Source of the DNA: Flavobacterium sp. MC2016-06
GTDB taxonomy: Bacteria; Bacteroidota; Bacteroidia; Flavobacteriales; Flavobacteriaceae
DNA: 64,000 bases
Reading direction: 5' to 3'
Assembly (NCBI RefSeq): GCF_009711165.2
Contig: NZ_WMID02000025.1
Location: 15,374 to 79,373, forward strand
Made by a program: the position numbers and the translations under genes. Of this stretch, positions 18,453 to 27,798 are shown in pieces. The notes beneath the pieces were generated by a model. It had not been told where the DNA came from. It searched no databases and saw only the letters and a program-made list of their open reading frames with translations. Position 1 is the first letter of the stretch. Each line of letters starts with the position of its first letter.

Positions 18453-19400
18453 ATGAATAAAATAATCCTTCTTCTAACGGTTCTATTCTTAAGCTTAGTA
18501 AATGCTCAAGACAAAAAAGAACTGACCTATAAAGAATCTCCAATCATTTTAAAGATTAATACAGATCAGCTTTTTGGAACTTTGACAACTCCAGATTTAA
18601 TCAAAAAATATCCTGTTGCTTTGATTATTGCAGGCTCGGGGCCAACGGATAGAAATGGAAACAATCCGATGATGAAAAACAACTCGTTGAAAATGCTTGC
18701 CGAAGCTTTAGCAAAAAATGGAATTGCTTCGTTACGTTTTGACAAAAGAGGAATTGCCGAGAGTAAAGCTTCTGCAATAACTGAATCTAGTTTGGTTTTT
18801 GAAAATTACACAGAAGACGCCAAAAGCTGGATTAATTTATTGAAACAGGATAAACGTTTCTCTAAAGTAATTATTATCGGACATAGCGAAGGTTCTTTAA
18901 TTGGAATGATTGCAGCTGCAAAAGCAGACAAGTTTATTTCTATTGCAGGAGCAGGAGATTCGGCAGATAAGATTCTAAAAACACAAATCGGGGCTAAATC
19001 GATGAAACAGCTTGACGATATGACTTTCCCTATTATTGATAGTTTGAAGAACGGAAATACAGTAAAAAAAGTTGACCCAATGCTTAATTCTCTTTTTAGA
19101 CCAAGTGTACAGCCGTATTTAATTTCTTGGTTTAAATACAATCCTCAAACAGAAATTAAGAAACTAACGATTCCTATTTTAATCTTGCAGGGAAACAACG
19201 ATTTGCAGGTAACAGTACAAGATGCCGAGAATTTAGCTAAAGCAAATAAAAACACAGAACTGCTGATAGTTGATAAAATGAATCATATCATGAAAATTAT
19301 TGATGGTGATAAACAAGCCAATATAGATAGTTATAGTAATGAAACGCTGCCTATTTCTGAAACACTAACTAATAAAATTGTTTCATTTATCCAGAAATAA
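18453..19400 (+). CDS. Secreted alpha/beta hydrolase
   Basis: A 315-residue protein with a signal peptide (IILLLTVLFLSLVNAQ). The hydrolase fold shows the oxyanion-hole region IIAGSGPTDRNG, SLRFDKRGIAESK, the nucleophile elbow GHSEGSLIG with its Ser, an acid in LQGNNDLQVT, and the catalytic His in KMNHIMK. This is close to the secreted serine aminopeptidase/esterase-like family often seen in Bacteroidota. Substrate unknown. It probably shares a transcript with sppA and ends at a strong hairpin. Confidence 0.88.
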   Translation: MNKIILLLTVLFLSLVNAQDKKELTYKESPIILKINTDQLFGTLTTPDLIKKYPVALIIAGSGPTDRNGNNPMMKNNSLKMLAEALAKNGIASLRFDKRGIAESKASAITESSLVFENYTEDAKSWINLLKQDKRFSKVIIIGHSEGSLIGMIAAAKADKFISIAGAGDSADKILKTQIGAKSMKQLDDMTFPIIDSLKNGNTVKKVDPMLNSLFRPSVQPYLISWFKYNPQTEIKKLTIPILILQGNNDLQVTVQDAENLAKANKNTELLIVDKMNHIMKIIDGDKQANIDSYSNETLPISETLTNKIVSFIQK

Positions 19401-19415
19401 CAATAAAAACAAAAG

Positions 19416-19452
19416 CTAATCCGTTTGAATATAAGGTCAAACGGATTTTTTG
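19416..19452 (+). terminator. Terminator of the sppA-hydrolase transcript
   Basis: The stem AATCCGTTTGA/TCAAACGGATT has an 8-base loop and a T-rich tail. Confidence 0.85.
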
Positions 19453-19522
19453 TTTTAACAAGTGTTGTAAAATTCTTACTTTTTTTAAGAAAACTTTATC
19501 TGGAAACTCATCTAAAAAAAAC

Positions 19523-19530
19523 TATTTTTG
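19523..19530 (+). promoter_or_regulatory. -7 box TATTTTTG upstream of the AsmA-like gene
   Basis: TATTTTTG matches TAnnTTTG, 40 bases before the ATG at 19571, with a CTTTAT segment about 25 bases upstream as a weak -33 candidate. Confidence 0.5.
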
Positions 19531-19570
19531 CACGAGTTGATTTTAACGTTAAACCCTCAAATCAAATTAT

Positions 19571-22186
19571 ATGTTAAAGAAAATTTTAAAAATAACGGCT
19601 ATTGTACTGGTAGTAATAGTTGCTTCTTTATTTGCCATTCCTTATTTTTTTAAGGATCAAATTAAAGCTAAAATTGCCGATGCCATTAACGAAAGTGTTG
19701 ATGCCAAAGTAAGTTTTGCAGATGCTGATATAAGTTTATTCAAAAACTTTCCGAATGCGACAGTTGGAATAGAGAAATTGGTTATCATAAACAAAGCTCC
19801 TTTTGAAGGTGATACTTTGGTTTCTTTGGGCGAATTGAATTTAAAAATGAGCATTAAAGAGCTTTTTAAAGGAAAAGACGAACCTTTAAATATTCAAGGA
19901 ATCAGCTCTCAAAATGGTGTGATCAATATTATTTTTAATAAAGATGGTGTTGGTAACTTTGATATTGCATTAAAAGATAAAGAGAAAACGGAAAAAGAGG
20001 AAGCAAGCAAACCGCTTTCGTTAAAAATTCAAAGTTATAAAATCGAAAATTTTACTTTTAGATATATCGATCAAGGTTCAAAAATTAAAATGGTTATTGA
20101 TAGTTTAAATCACGAAGGAACGGGAGATTTTACCAATTCTAAATTGGATTTAACAACAAAATCTACAGCTAAAGTTTCTTTGGACATGGATAAAATCAAT
20201 TATATGAAAAATGTATCCTTGACTTTGGATGCTGTTTTGGGAATTGATTTAGATAAGAGTAAATATACTTTTAAAGAGAACAAAGCTTTAATTAACCAAT
20301 TGCCTTTAGAGTTTGACGGGTTTATTCAAATGGTTGAAGCTGGACAGATTTACGACTTGAAATTTAAAACTCCAACTTCATCGTTTACCAACTTTCTTGG
20401 GTTAATTCCATCGGCTTATGCTTCTGGTTTAGACGGTGTAAAAACAACTGGAGATTTTACTATAAATGGTTTTGCAAAAGGCGAATTGACAGATAAGACG
20501 GTTCCTAAATTTAATATTGCAATTGCTTCAAACAATGCTTCCTTTCAATATCCAAACCTTCCAAAATCAGTTCAGAATATTGTAATTGATACTAAAATTA
20601 TAAATGAAACAGGAATCTTAAATGACACCTACGTTAATTTAGATAAACTTTCGTTTAGAATAGATCAAGATGTTTTTAGCGCTAAAGCAAATATTAAAAA
20701 TATTACAGTAAACCCAATTGTAGATGCTGCATTAAAAGGAACTGTTAATTTAGCCAATCTTTCAAAAGCATATCCTATTAAATTAGACAAACCTTTGGCT
20801 GGTATTTTAAAAGCTGATGTAACGACTAATTTTGATATGGCTTCTGTTGAAAAAAGCCAGTATCAAAACATTAAAAATGCTGGTACAATGAGTTTATCTG
20901 GATTTAAATATACAGATGAAAACAATAAGTCTATGAACATCAGCACGGCTTTAGTGCAGTTTAACACTAGTACAATAAACTTAAAACAATTTGATGCTAC
21001 TACAGGAAAAAGCGACATAAGCATTAATGGCGTTTTAGAGAATTTCTATGGTTTCATGTTTAAAAAACAAGAGCTGAAAGGGAATTTTAATATGAGCTCT
21101 AAGCTATTGGCTGTTGATGATTTTATGACTTCTGGCGAACCTGCAACAACGACTAAAACAGAAACTGAAACTAAAACAGCTGCTAAACCAGCTGAGGCAA
21201 TGAAAATTCCTGCGTTCTTAAATTGTACTTTAAACGCAAAAGCAACAACTGTTTTATATGACAATTTAAAACTACAGGATGTTTCTGGAAAACTGATTAT
21301 TAAAGATGAAAAAGCAACTTTGGAAAACTTTAAAACCTCTATTTTTGGTGGTTCTATTGGATTAACTGGTACAGTTTCTACTAAAGAAAAAGTTCCTACT
21401 TTTAATATGAATTTAGGTTTTAACCAAGTTGATATTGCACAAACTTTTACGCAGTTAGACATGATGAAAAAAATTGCTCCGCTGGCAGGAATCATCAATG
21501 GTAAATTAAATTCGACTATAAAATTGAATGGAAATTTAGATGCTAAAGAATTGACTCCAGATTTAAAATCTATTTCAGGAGATTTATTAGGTCAATTGCT
21601 TTCGACTACTGTAAATGCTAAAAATTCTACACTTTTAAATTCTTTAAGTTCTAATGTGAAGTTTCTTGACATGAGTAAATTAAACTTAAATGATTTAAAA
21701 ATGGCTTTGACTTTTGAAGATGGAAAAGTAAATGTAAAACCATTCGACATTAAATATCAAGATATTAAAGCTACAATTGGCGGAACGCATGGTTTTGACC
21801 AAACAATGAATTATAACATTAAGTTTGATGTTCCTGCAAAATATTTAGGAAGTGATGCCAATGCATTGATTGCAAAATTATCTCCTGCAGATGCTGCTAA
21901 ACTAGATAATATTCCGATAAATGCAATTGTTACAGGTAACTTTTCTAATCCAAAAATTTCTACAGATATGAAAAGTGCTGTGAGTAGTTTAACAACTCAA
22001 TTAGTAAATCAGCAAAAAGAAAAATTAACTCAAAAAGGTACTTCTGCACTTACTGATTTGATTAATAAAAATACAAAAGCTAAAGACACAACTAAGGCTG
22101 CTGCAACTGAAAAAGAAAAAAATACGCAAGACGTAGTTAAAAAAGGAAGTGACTTATTGAATGGTTTATTTAAGAAGAAAAACTAA
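19571..22186 (+). CDS. AsmA-like membrane-anchored protein
   Basis: An 871-residue protein. One N-terminal transmembrane helix (residues 7-27) is followed by the AsmA N-terminal signature (FFKDQIKAKIADAINESVDAKVSFADADISLF) split over a long beta-rich body. The C-terminal AsmA_2-like region contains GSIGLTGTVS, INGKLNSTIKLNGNLD and NIKFDVPAKYLG. The last ~80 residues are low-complexity, Lys/Thr-rich. AsmA/TamB/YhdP relatives form long grooves thought to carry lipid between the two membranes; this protein may serve that role here (inference). It is monocistronic. Confidence 0.88.
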   Translation: MLKKILKITAIVLVVIVASLFAIPYFFKDQIKAKIADAINESVDAKVSFADADISLFKNFPNATVGIEKLVIINKAPFEGDTLVSLGELNLKMSIKELFKGKDEPLNIQGISSQNGVINIIFNKDGVGNFDIALKDKEKTEKEEASKPLSLKIQSYKIENFTFRYIDQGSKIKMVIDSLNHEGTGDFTNSKLDLTTKSTAKVSLDMDKINYMKNVSLTLDAVLGIDLDKSKYTFKENKALINQLPLEFDGFIQMVEAGQIYDLKFKTPTSSFTNFLGLIPSAYASGLDGVKTTGDFTINGFAKGELTDKTVPKFNIAIASNNASFQYPNLPKSVQNIVIDTKIINETGILNDTYVNLDKLSFRIDQDVFSAKANIKNITVNPIVDAALKGTVNLANLSKAYPIKLDKPLAGILKADVTTNFDMASVEKSQYQNIKNAGTMSLSGFKYTDENNKSMNISTALVQFNTSTINLKQFDATTGKSDISINGVLENFYGFMFKKQELKGNFNMSSKLLAVDDFMTSGEPATTTKTETETKTAAKPAEAMKIPAFLNCTLNAKATTVLYDNLKLQDVSGKLIIKDEKATLENFKTSIFGGSIGLTGTVSTKEKVPTFNMNLGFNQVDIAQTFTQLDMMKKIAPLAGIINGKLNSTIKLNGNLDAKELTPDLKSISGDLLGQLLSTTVNAKNSTLLNSLSSNVKFLDMSKLNLNDLKMALTFEDGKVNVKPFDIKYQDIKATIGGTHGFDQTMNYNIKFDVPAKYLGSDANALIAKLSPADAAKLDNIPINAIVTGNFSNPKISTDMKSAVSSLTTQLVNQQKEKLTQKGTSALTDLINKNTKAKDTTKAAATEKEKNTQDVVKKGSDLLNGLFKKKN

Positions 22187-22203
22187 ACATAGTATTAAAA
22201 AAA

Positions 22204-22250
22204 ATAAAAATCCTGTTCTACTATTTTTAGAACAGGATTTTTTATTTATA
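22204..22250. terminator. Bidirectional terminator between convergent genes
   Basis: A 15-bp perfect stem (22206-22220 with 22228-22242, core ATCCTGTTCTA) has T runs on both strands and separates the AsmA-like gene from the glycosyltransferase gene. Confidence 0.85.
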
Positions 22251-22263
22251 AGAATATATTAGC

Positions 22264-23316
22264 TTATAAATTGCCTTTATTTAAAATAGCGCTTATTGCT
22301 TTTATAAAATCTGGAACTGTTAATACATTTGTATCTAAACCAATGCTATTATTACCATAAGGTTCATATTTTTTGATATTAGAACCAGAAAACAAACCAA
22401 CTGTTGGTGCTTTTGAAGCGCTGGACAAATGCATAATACCACTGTCTGCTCCAATAAAAACAGTAGTGTTTGCCAAAACTGAACCTATCTCTCGAACGTC
22501 TTTACTATAAAAAGAAGGCGCTGCAAAATTAATCTGCGATACATTTTCTACAGGTAAAACTTCTATAATATTGTAGTCTTGATATTCTTCTTTTAAAGCG
22601 GCATAAAATTCTTCCCACCAAGAAACACAATAACATTTTTCACCTGTTGCAAAAGTAAAAATGGCAATTGTTTTTTTCTTTTCGTCTATAATTTTATTGA
22701 GAATATTTTTGCCGTTAGTGATCTCTTTTTGAGACAATTTTAAATCTAAAAGAGCAACTGGCTCTTTATTTTCTAGACCTACTTGCGCTAGAAAATATCT
22801 AAAATTATAAACCGGGTATTTGGCTATATGCTCGTAGTCGTCATGTTCTAGTTGAACATTTTCTGGTAAATCGCCAAAGAATTTATACTTGGCTCTAGAG
22901 AACTGGACAGCTAAACGTCCAGAAGAAGAATTTTGGTCGACATTGATCACCAGATCGTATTTACCCTTTCTTATTAAAGTCCAAACTTTCAAATACTTAA
23001 TTAATTCTTTGAATGGTCTTTTGGGTAAATGAATTATTTTGTCAACGTTCTCATAGTTTTCAAAAACAATTGGGGCTAAGGTACCTTTTACAAACAAATC
23101 GATTTTACAATCCGGAAATGTCGCTGTAACTTCTTGAACAAGCGGTGTAATTAGAAGCAGATTTCCTAATCGTTTATTTGGCCTGCTGATTAAAACTTTT
23201 TTTATTTTAGTTTTATCAATCGGGCCTCCTTTATTGATACCCGAGTTACCCATGTTTTTAGTCAAATTGCGCATTAAACTACGCCTGACGACATTAATTT
23301 TCTTTAAAATACTCAT
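22264..23316 (-). CDS. Glycosyltransferase family 9 (heptosyltransferase-like) protein
   Basis: A 350-residue protein with the GT9 layout: N-terminal acceptor domain starting VLISRPNKRLGNLLLITPLV and a C-terminal domain with FTFATGEKCYCVSWW, FIGADSGIMHLSSASKAPTVGLFSG (the nucleotide-sugar binding D-x-G-x-x-H region). GT9 enzymes add heptose or related sugars to lipopolysaccharide core at the inner membrane. The donor is not predictable from sequence. The ~35-residue basic N-terminal extension before the fold is longer than usual, and several alternative Met starts exist within it. Confidence 0.88.
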   Translation of the reverse strand: MSILKKINVVRRSLMRNLTKNMGNSGINKGGPIDKTKIKKVLISRPNKRLGNLLLITPLVQEVTATFPDCKIDLFVKGTLAPIVFENYENVDKIIHLPKRPFKELIKYLKVWTLIRKGKYDLVINVDQNSSSGRLAVQFSRAKYKFFGDLPENVQLEHDDYEHIAKYPVYNFRYFLAQVGLENKEPVALLDLKLSQKEITNGKNILNKIIDEKKKTIAIFTFATGEKCYCVSWWEEFYAALKEEYQDYNIIEVLPVENVSQINFAAPSFYSKDVREIGSVLANTTVFIGADSGIMHLSSASKAPTVGLFSGSNIKKYEPYGNNSIGLDTNVLTVPDFIKAISAILNKGNL

Positions 23317-23484
23317 TTTTGGCTTTTGGTTTTTGTTTTATTAGAATGACTTAGAAAATCATATAGCTTCAAAAATATTAAAGCTAAAATTATCTATCAA
23401 CTAATTAACACAAAAACCTCCGAAAAATTGCAAATTTTACATTAAAATTACATTAAATTAAAATTTCCTTTTAGATCAAACACT

Positions 23485-24279
23485 CTACATATTGATATTT
23501 ACCACATATCCTTCTGAACCTCTAACATTAAAGACGGTTCCGTTTTCAAAAATTAAATACTGCCCTTTTATTCCAGTTAGTTTTCCAGAGAAAGATGGTG
23601 TTTTGTCTAAATTTAAACTCGCAATTTTTGCTGGATATTGTAAAACAGGATACTGTAACTCGTATAAATCATTTTTCTGACTATAAAAATATTCCTTGGC
23701 TTCATCAGGAATTAAACCTTCTACTTTGGCTTTTTCAGCAATCAGATCAAAAGTTGTACTGGTGTTCTGAAGCATTTTTCTCCAATTTGTTTTATCTGTA
23801 TAATGCTCTTTTAAGGCAACCTCGGTAATTCCAGCTAAATAACGATTTGGAACCTCAACAATAGCAATTGCTTGATCTGCTCCTTGATCTATCCATCGTG
23901 TTGGTACTTGTGTTTTACGGGTTACACCTACTTTTATTTCACTTGATATTGCCAAATAAACGATATGAGGCTGTAATTGTGCTTTTTGCTCATACTCTAA
24001 ATCACGATCTGCAATTCCTAAATGTGCAGTACTCAATTCTGGACGCATAATCCAATCGCCTACGGCTGGGCTAGAATAAAAACAATCATAGCAAAAACCT
24101 TGTCTGTATATTTTCTTCTTTTTATGACAATTTAAACATTGGTAGCCTACAAAATTGATTTCAATTTCTTTATTCAACAATTGATTCATGCTTAAAAAAC
24201 TGTCTTCGAAAACCAAATAATATTGAATTGGATTTCCCATTTCTGTCTGCATTTTTGTAAGGACTCCTTGATATGTCAT
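23485..24279 (-). CDS. DUF2797 domain protein
   Basis: A 264-residue soluble protein. A cysteine cluster, CLNCHKKKKIYRQGFCYDC at about residues 48-66, suggests a zinc knuckle. The central part HIVYLAISSEIKVGVTRKTQ followed by RWIDQGA resembles the two-strand GIY-YIG nuclease core, but I do not see all catalytic residues, so activity is uncertain. DUF2797 has no established function. It is divergent from the GH3 gene, with dispersed repeats in the 214-base gap. Confidence 0.8.
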   Translation of the reverse strand: MTYQGVLTKMQTEMGNPIQYYLVFEDSFLSMNQLLNKEIEINFVGYQCLNCHKKKKIYRQGFCYDCFYSSPAVGDWIMRPELSTAHLGIADRDLEYEQKAQLQPHIVYLAISSEIKVGVTRKTQVPTRWIDQGADQAIAIVEVPNRYLAGITEVALKEHYTDKTNWRKMLQNTSTTFDLIAEKAKVEGLIPDEAKEYFYSQKNDLYELQYPVLQYPAKIASLNLDKTPSFSGKLTGIKGQYLIFENGTVFNVRGSEGYVVNINM

Positions 24280-24282
24280 GTG

Positions 24283-24490
24283 ATTATAGATTGCTGATTT
24301 TAGATTACTTCTTTAGTGCTGATTTAATTTATGGAGTGGAATTTTAAATTGTAATCTTTTCCGTAAATAAATTATATTTTACAAAAAAACACTATTTTTG
24401 ATACAACGACAAAGTTAGTATTTGTATATCGATATTCAAATTTTAAATTTCTTGCTTTTGCGCTAAATCTAAAATCTAAAATCTAAAATT
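24283..24490. repeat. Inverted pair of GATTTTAGATT-type repeats flanking a promoter
   Basis: GCTGATTTTAGATTAC near 24290-24306 and its complement-like CTAAATCTAAAATCTAAAATC at 24463-24484 face each other across the DUF2797-GH3 intergenic space. The same unit occurs at 8755-8830. Confidence 0.5.
24393..24400 (+). promoter_or_regulatory. -7 box TATTTTTG upstream of the GH3-like gene
   Basis: TATTTTTG fits TAnnTTTG. It lies 93 bases before the ATG at 24494, so the transcript would have a long leader that includes the inverted repeat. Confidence 0.45.
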
Positions 24491-24493
24491 TTC

Positions 24494-26005
24494 ATGCCCC
24501 TATCAATAATCAATTCGTTTGCTTCATGGGTCCTTAAACAAAGGATACACCAAATAGAACTCTTTCTAAAATATCCTAATGAAGTACAAGAAGAATTACT
24601 GCACAATTTATTGACGGCCTCTGAAAATACGGTTATAGGCAGACAATATGAATTTTCGACTATAAACTCTTATCAAACTTTTACCGAAAGAGTGCCTATT
24701 GCAACTTACGAAGAGTTACAGCCATTGATCGAACGCACGCGTCAAGGCGAACAAAACGTTTTTTGGGAAACTCCTATAAAATGGTTTGCTAAATCGAGCG
24801 GTACAACTAATGCCAAAAGTAAATTTATCCCCGTAAGTAGTGAGGCTCTAGAAGACTGCCACTATAAAGGAAGTAAAGATTTGCTTTGTTTGTATTTGAA
24901 CAACAATGAAGATTCTGAATTGTTTTTGGGGAAAAGTCTTCGCTTAGGTGGAAGTTCTCAGATTTATGAAAACAACAATACTTTTTTTGGAGATTTATCG
25001 GCTATATTAATTGAAAACATGCCTATTTGGGCTGAATTCAGCAGTACACCAAGCAGTAAAACATCGCTGATGAGCGAATGGGAAACTAAAATGGCGGCGA
25101 TTATTAATGAAACGAAAAATGAAAATGTAACTAGTTTTGCAGGAGTTCCTTCTTGGATGCTGGTTTTAATGAATAAGGTTTTAGAAAATACGGGCAAAGG
25201 AAACCTTTTAGAAATCTGGCCGAACCTTGAAGTTTATTTTCATGGTGGCGTAAGTTTTTCGCCTTATAAAGAACAGTACAAGAAAATACTGCCTAGTAAA
25301 GATTTCAAATACTACGAAATATACAATGCTTCTGAAGGCTTTTTTGCGATTCAGGATTTAAATAATTCGAGTGATTTATTGTTAATGCTGGATTATGGCA
25401 TTTTTTACGAATTTATCTCTATGGATACTTTTGGCAGTCCAAATCAGAAAGTGATTCGTCTTGCTGATGTTGAATTGAATAAAAACTATGCGATTGTTAT
25501 TACCACAAATTCTGGTTTATGGAGATATATGATTGGTGATACGGTTCGTTTTACGTCTTTAAATCCGTATAGAATTAGAGTTACCGGAAGAACCAAACAT
25601 CATATCAATGTATTTGGAGAAGAATTAATGGTAGAAAACACCGATCAAGCTATTGCAAAAGCCTGTCAGCTTACAGAAACTGAAGTGATTGATTATACGG
25701 TTGCTCCGATCTTTATGCAGGACAAAGAAAAAGGCGCTCACGAATGGATGATTGAGTTTAAGAAAAAACCAGCTGATGTTGGTCTTTTCCAGAAAGTTTT
25801 GGATGAAACTTTACAGACTTTAAATTCTGATTACGAAGCTAAACGTTACAACAATATGACTTTGAATCCGCTTGTAATTAATATCGCACGCGAAAACTTA
25901 TTTTACGATTGGCTTAAAGAAAGAGATAAACTGGGCGGACAACATAAGATTCCGAGACTTTCTAATCAGAGAGATTATTTGGAGCAGTTGAAAGGAATGT
26001 CTTAA
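24494..26005 (+). CDS. GH3 auxin-responsive promoter family protein (acyl-adenylate type)
   Basis: A 503-residue member of the GH3 branch of the ANL adenylating superfamily. Landmarks are the ATP-binding loop AKSSGTTNAKSKFIPVS near residue 100, FHGGVSFSPY, YNASEGFFAIQD, the NSGLWRYMIGDTVRF segment and the hinge VTGRTKHHINVFGEEL. Plant GH3 enzymes join amino acids to jasmonate or auxin through acyl-adenylates. The substrates of bacterial homologues are largely unknown. It is monocistronic, ending in a strong hairpin. Confidence 0.9.
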   Translation: MPLSIINSFASWVLKQRIHQIELFLKYPNEVQEELLHNLLTASENTVIGRQYEFSTINSYQTFTERVPIATYEELQPLIERTRQGEQNVFWETPIKWFAKSSGTTNAKSKFIPVSSEALEDCHYKGSKDLLCLYLNNNEDSELFLGKSLRLGGSSQIYENNNTFFGDLSAILIENMPIWAEFSSTPSSKTSLMSEWETKMAAIINETKNENVTSFAGVPSWMLVLMNKVLENTGKGNLLEIWPNLEVYFHGGVSFSPYKEQYKKILPSKDFKYYEIYNASEGFFAIQDLNNSSDLLLMLDYGIFYEFISMDTFGSPNQKVIRLADVELNKNYAIVITTNSGLWRYMIGDTVRFTSLNPYRIRVTGRTKHHINVFGEELMVENTDQAIAKACQLTETEVIDYTVAPIFMQDKEKGAHEWMIEFKKKPADVGLFQKVLDETLQTLNSDYEAKRYNNMTLNPLVINIARENLFYDWLKERDKLGGQHKIPRLSNQRDYLEQLKGMS

Positions 26006-26018
26006 ATACAACATTATA

Positions 26019-26052
26019 GGAAAGCCTTAGTTTTGAACTAAGGCTTTTTTAT
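26019..26052 (+). terminator. Terminator of the GH3-like gene
   Basis: A 12-bp perfect stem (AAAGCCTTAGTT/AACTAAGGCTTT) with a 3-base loop and T tail. Confidence 0.9.
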
Positions 26053-26140
26053 GCTTTTTTGTCAATTTCGACGAAAGGAGAAATTGATCCTATTTTATTT
26101 TTTTAGAGTTACTTGTGTAATTTTCAAACGCTAATTCCAC

Positions 26141-26235
26141 TAAGTCGCATGAGGGATAGAAGTGGAAATCCTTTTTGTTTTTTCTTTAAAAACAAAAAGA
26201 TTGAAACGGATAGCCCGACCCGGAGGGACATGCCC
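26141..26235 (+). ncRNA. Structured RNA candidate resembling the Flavo-1 motif
   Basis: A non-coding stretch with the GC-richer segments GAGGGATAGAAGTGGAAATCC and ACGGATAGCCCGACCCGG, linked by a hairpin whose arms (CTTTTTGTTTTT and AAAAACAAAAAG) pair almost perfectly. The AT-rich stem capped by conserved GGATAG elements is what I recall of Flavo-1, a conserved RNA of unknown function found mainly in Flavobacteria. I assign it from memory, not from a covariance search, and the strand is inferred. Confidence 0.45.
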
Positions 26236-26295
26236 ATAAAAAAACCTTAGCTTTTATTGAAAAACTAAGGTTCTTAATGTTTTATTTTGACTGTC

Positions 26296-26377
26296 TTTGC
26301 GAGGAACGAAGCAATCACACATGCTAAATCATTCTTGTGTCTTATCGTTAGCGTGATTGCTTCGTTCCTCGAAATGA
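26296..26377. repeat. Inverted repeat GCGAGGAACGAAGCAATC
   Basis: A 19-bp perfect inverted pair (26300-26318 with 26353-26371) around a 34-base loop, with GTC...GAC flanks. The arm matches a unit that I know to be dispersed in intergenic DNA of many bacterial genomes. It may be a REP/MITE-like mobile palindrome; there is no transposase here. Confidence 0.7.
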
Positions 26378-26387
26378 CAAACTAGAT

Positions 26388-27617
26388 TTACATCATATCG
26401 ATATATCTGTCGTGATATCCTAAAAGATACAAAACACCATCTAAGCCTAAACTAGAAATAGAGGTTGCAGCGTTTTCTTTTACTTTTGGTTTTGCGTGAA
26501 AAGCGATTCCTAAACCGGCTAAATTCAGCATTGGTAAATCGTTTGCTCCATCTCCAACAGCAATGGTTTGATTGATGTGAATGCCTTCTTTTTCGGCAAT
26601 AGCTTTTAATAATTCTGCTTTCTTTTGTCCGTCAACAATTTCACCTAAATATTTACCTGTCAATTTACCGTCTTTTATTTCTAATTGATTGGCATGAACG
26701 TAATCGATTCCTAGTTCTTTCTGCAGATATTCTCCAAAATAAGTAAAACCTCCAGATAAGATTGCGGTTTTATATCCGTAATATTTTAAAGCTTTCATCA
26801 AACGACGAGCGCCTTTTGTTATTGGTAAATTTATAGCAACATTTTGCAGAACATCTTCGCTTAAGCCTTCTAACAACGCCATACGCTGTTTAAAACTTTC
26901 ATTAAAATCAATTTCGCCATTCATTGCAGATTCTGTAATGGCTCTTACTTGTGCTCCTACGCCATTTAATTCTGCCAATTCGTCAATTACCTCGGTTTGG
27001 ATTAAAGTCGAATCCATATCAAAACAAACTAAACGTCTGTTTCTTCTATAAATATTATCTTCCTGGAAAGAAATATCTACGTTTAATGTTCTTGAAATTT
27101 CCATAAAACTTGCCGTCATGACAATTTTATTTACGATTTCGCCAGTTACTGATAATTGTATACAAGAACGCGGATATTCTTCTTTTTCTACTATTGAAGT
27201 TCTTCCTGTTAATCTTATAATAGAGTCGATATTTAAATTTTGATCGGACATTATTTTAGTCACTGCTGCCAATTGTGAAGCTGCCAGCTGTTCGCCTAAA
27301 ATGTTGATAATGTAACGTTGTTTTGATTGTGATTTTACCCACTTTTCGTAATCGTCGATAGAAATTGGCGTAAATTTTACTTTAATTTCTAATTCGTATG
27401 CTTTAAACAATAAATCTTTTAAAACGGGTCCTGAAGTAGAACCGGCTTTTATTTCAAACAAAATCCCTAAAGATAATGTATCATGAATATCTGCTTGGCC
27501 TATATCTAAAATAACAGCATCATAAGCAGCCAAAACTGATGTTAGACCTGCTGTAACTCCTATTTTATCGTGTCCTGAAACTTTTAATAAAATAATTTCT
27601 TTATCTTCTGTTGTCAT
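26388..27617 (-). CDS. serB: Phosphoserine phosphatase with N-terminal ACT-type region
   Basis: A 409-residue protein catalysing the last step of serine synthesis. The first ~180 residues hold two ACT-like regulatory domains (LLKVSGHDKIGVTAGLTSVL and the INILGEQLAASQLAAV repeat). The HAD phosphatase domain follows: CFDMDSTLIQTEVIDELAE (nucleophile Asp), LSGGFTYFGEYL and AVGDGANDLPML. The ATG at 27617 is chosen because it precedes the ACT domain directly; an upstream start would add 28 unconserved residues. It is monocistronic. Confidence 0.94.
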   Translation of the reverse strand: MTTEDKEIILLKVSGHDKIGVTAGLTSVLAAYDAVILDIGQADIHDTLSLGILFEIKAGSTSGPVLKDLLFKAYELEIKVKFTPISIDDYEKWVKSQSKQRYIINILGEQLAASQLAAVTKIMSDQNLNIDSIIRLTGRTSIVEKEEYPRSCIQLSVTGEIVNKIVMTASFMEISRTLNVDISFQEDNIYRRNRRLVCFDMDSTLIQTEVIDELAELNGVGAQVRAITESAMNGEIDFNESFKQRMALLEGLSEDVLQNVAINLPITKGARRLMKALKYYGYKTAILSGGFTYFGEYLQKELGIDYVHANQLEIKDGKLTGKYLGEIVDGQKKAELLKAIAEKEGIHINQTIAVGDGANDLPMLNLAGLGIAFHAKPKVKENAATSISSLGLDGVLYLLGYHDRYIDMM

Positions 27618-27703
27618 TTTATCTGAATTGATTTTGAAAGCGACAAAAATCGACAATCTATTGTTTATAAAAAAGAATATCCTTTGTTTTTTTAAACACA
27701 AAA

Positions 27704-27728
27704 AGCACTATTTAATGTGCTTTTTGGA
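27704..27728 (-). terminator. Terminator downstream of the VOC/START gene group
   Basis: The stem AAAAAGCAC/GTGCTTTTT has an 8-base loop and a T tail on the minus strand, 70 bases after the stop at 27799. Confidence 0.65.
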
Positions 27729-27798
27729 ATTAATTTAACATTAATCTTAGTGTATTAAAATAATATAACTTTAGATCGTTATAAATTAAAACTGTGAT

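Larger units (their letters stand above)
26052..26387 (+). other. Gene-free region of ~340 bases rich in repeats
   Basis: No plausible coding frame. It contains, left to right, a TTTCGACGAAAGGAGAAATTG segment resembling a widespread intergenic repeat, the structured RNA candidate, an AACCTTAG/CTAAGGTT hairpin (26244-26275) and a long inverted repeat. Confidence 0.7.

Noticed and set aside
26296..26377. Insertion sequence ends at the 19-bp inverted repeat
   Set aside because: Only 34 bases lie between the arms, with no transposase frame; it fits a small palindromic repeat better.
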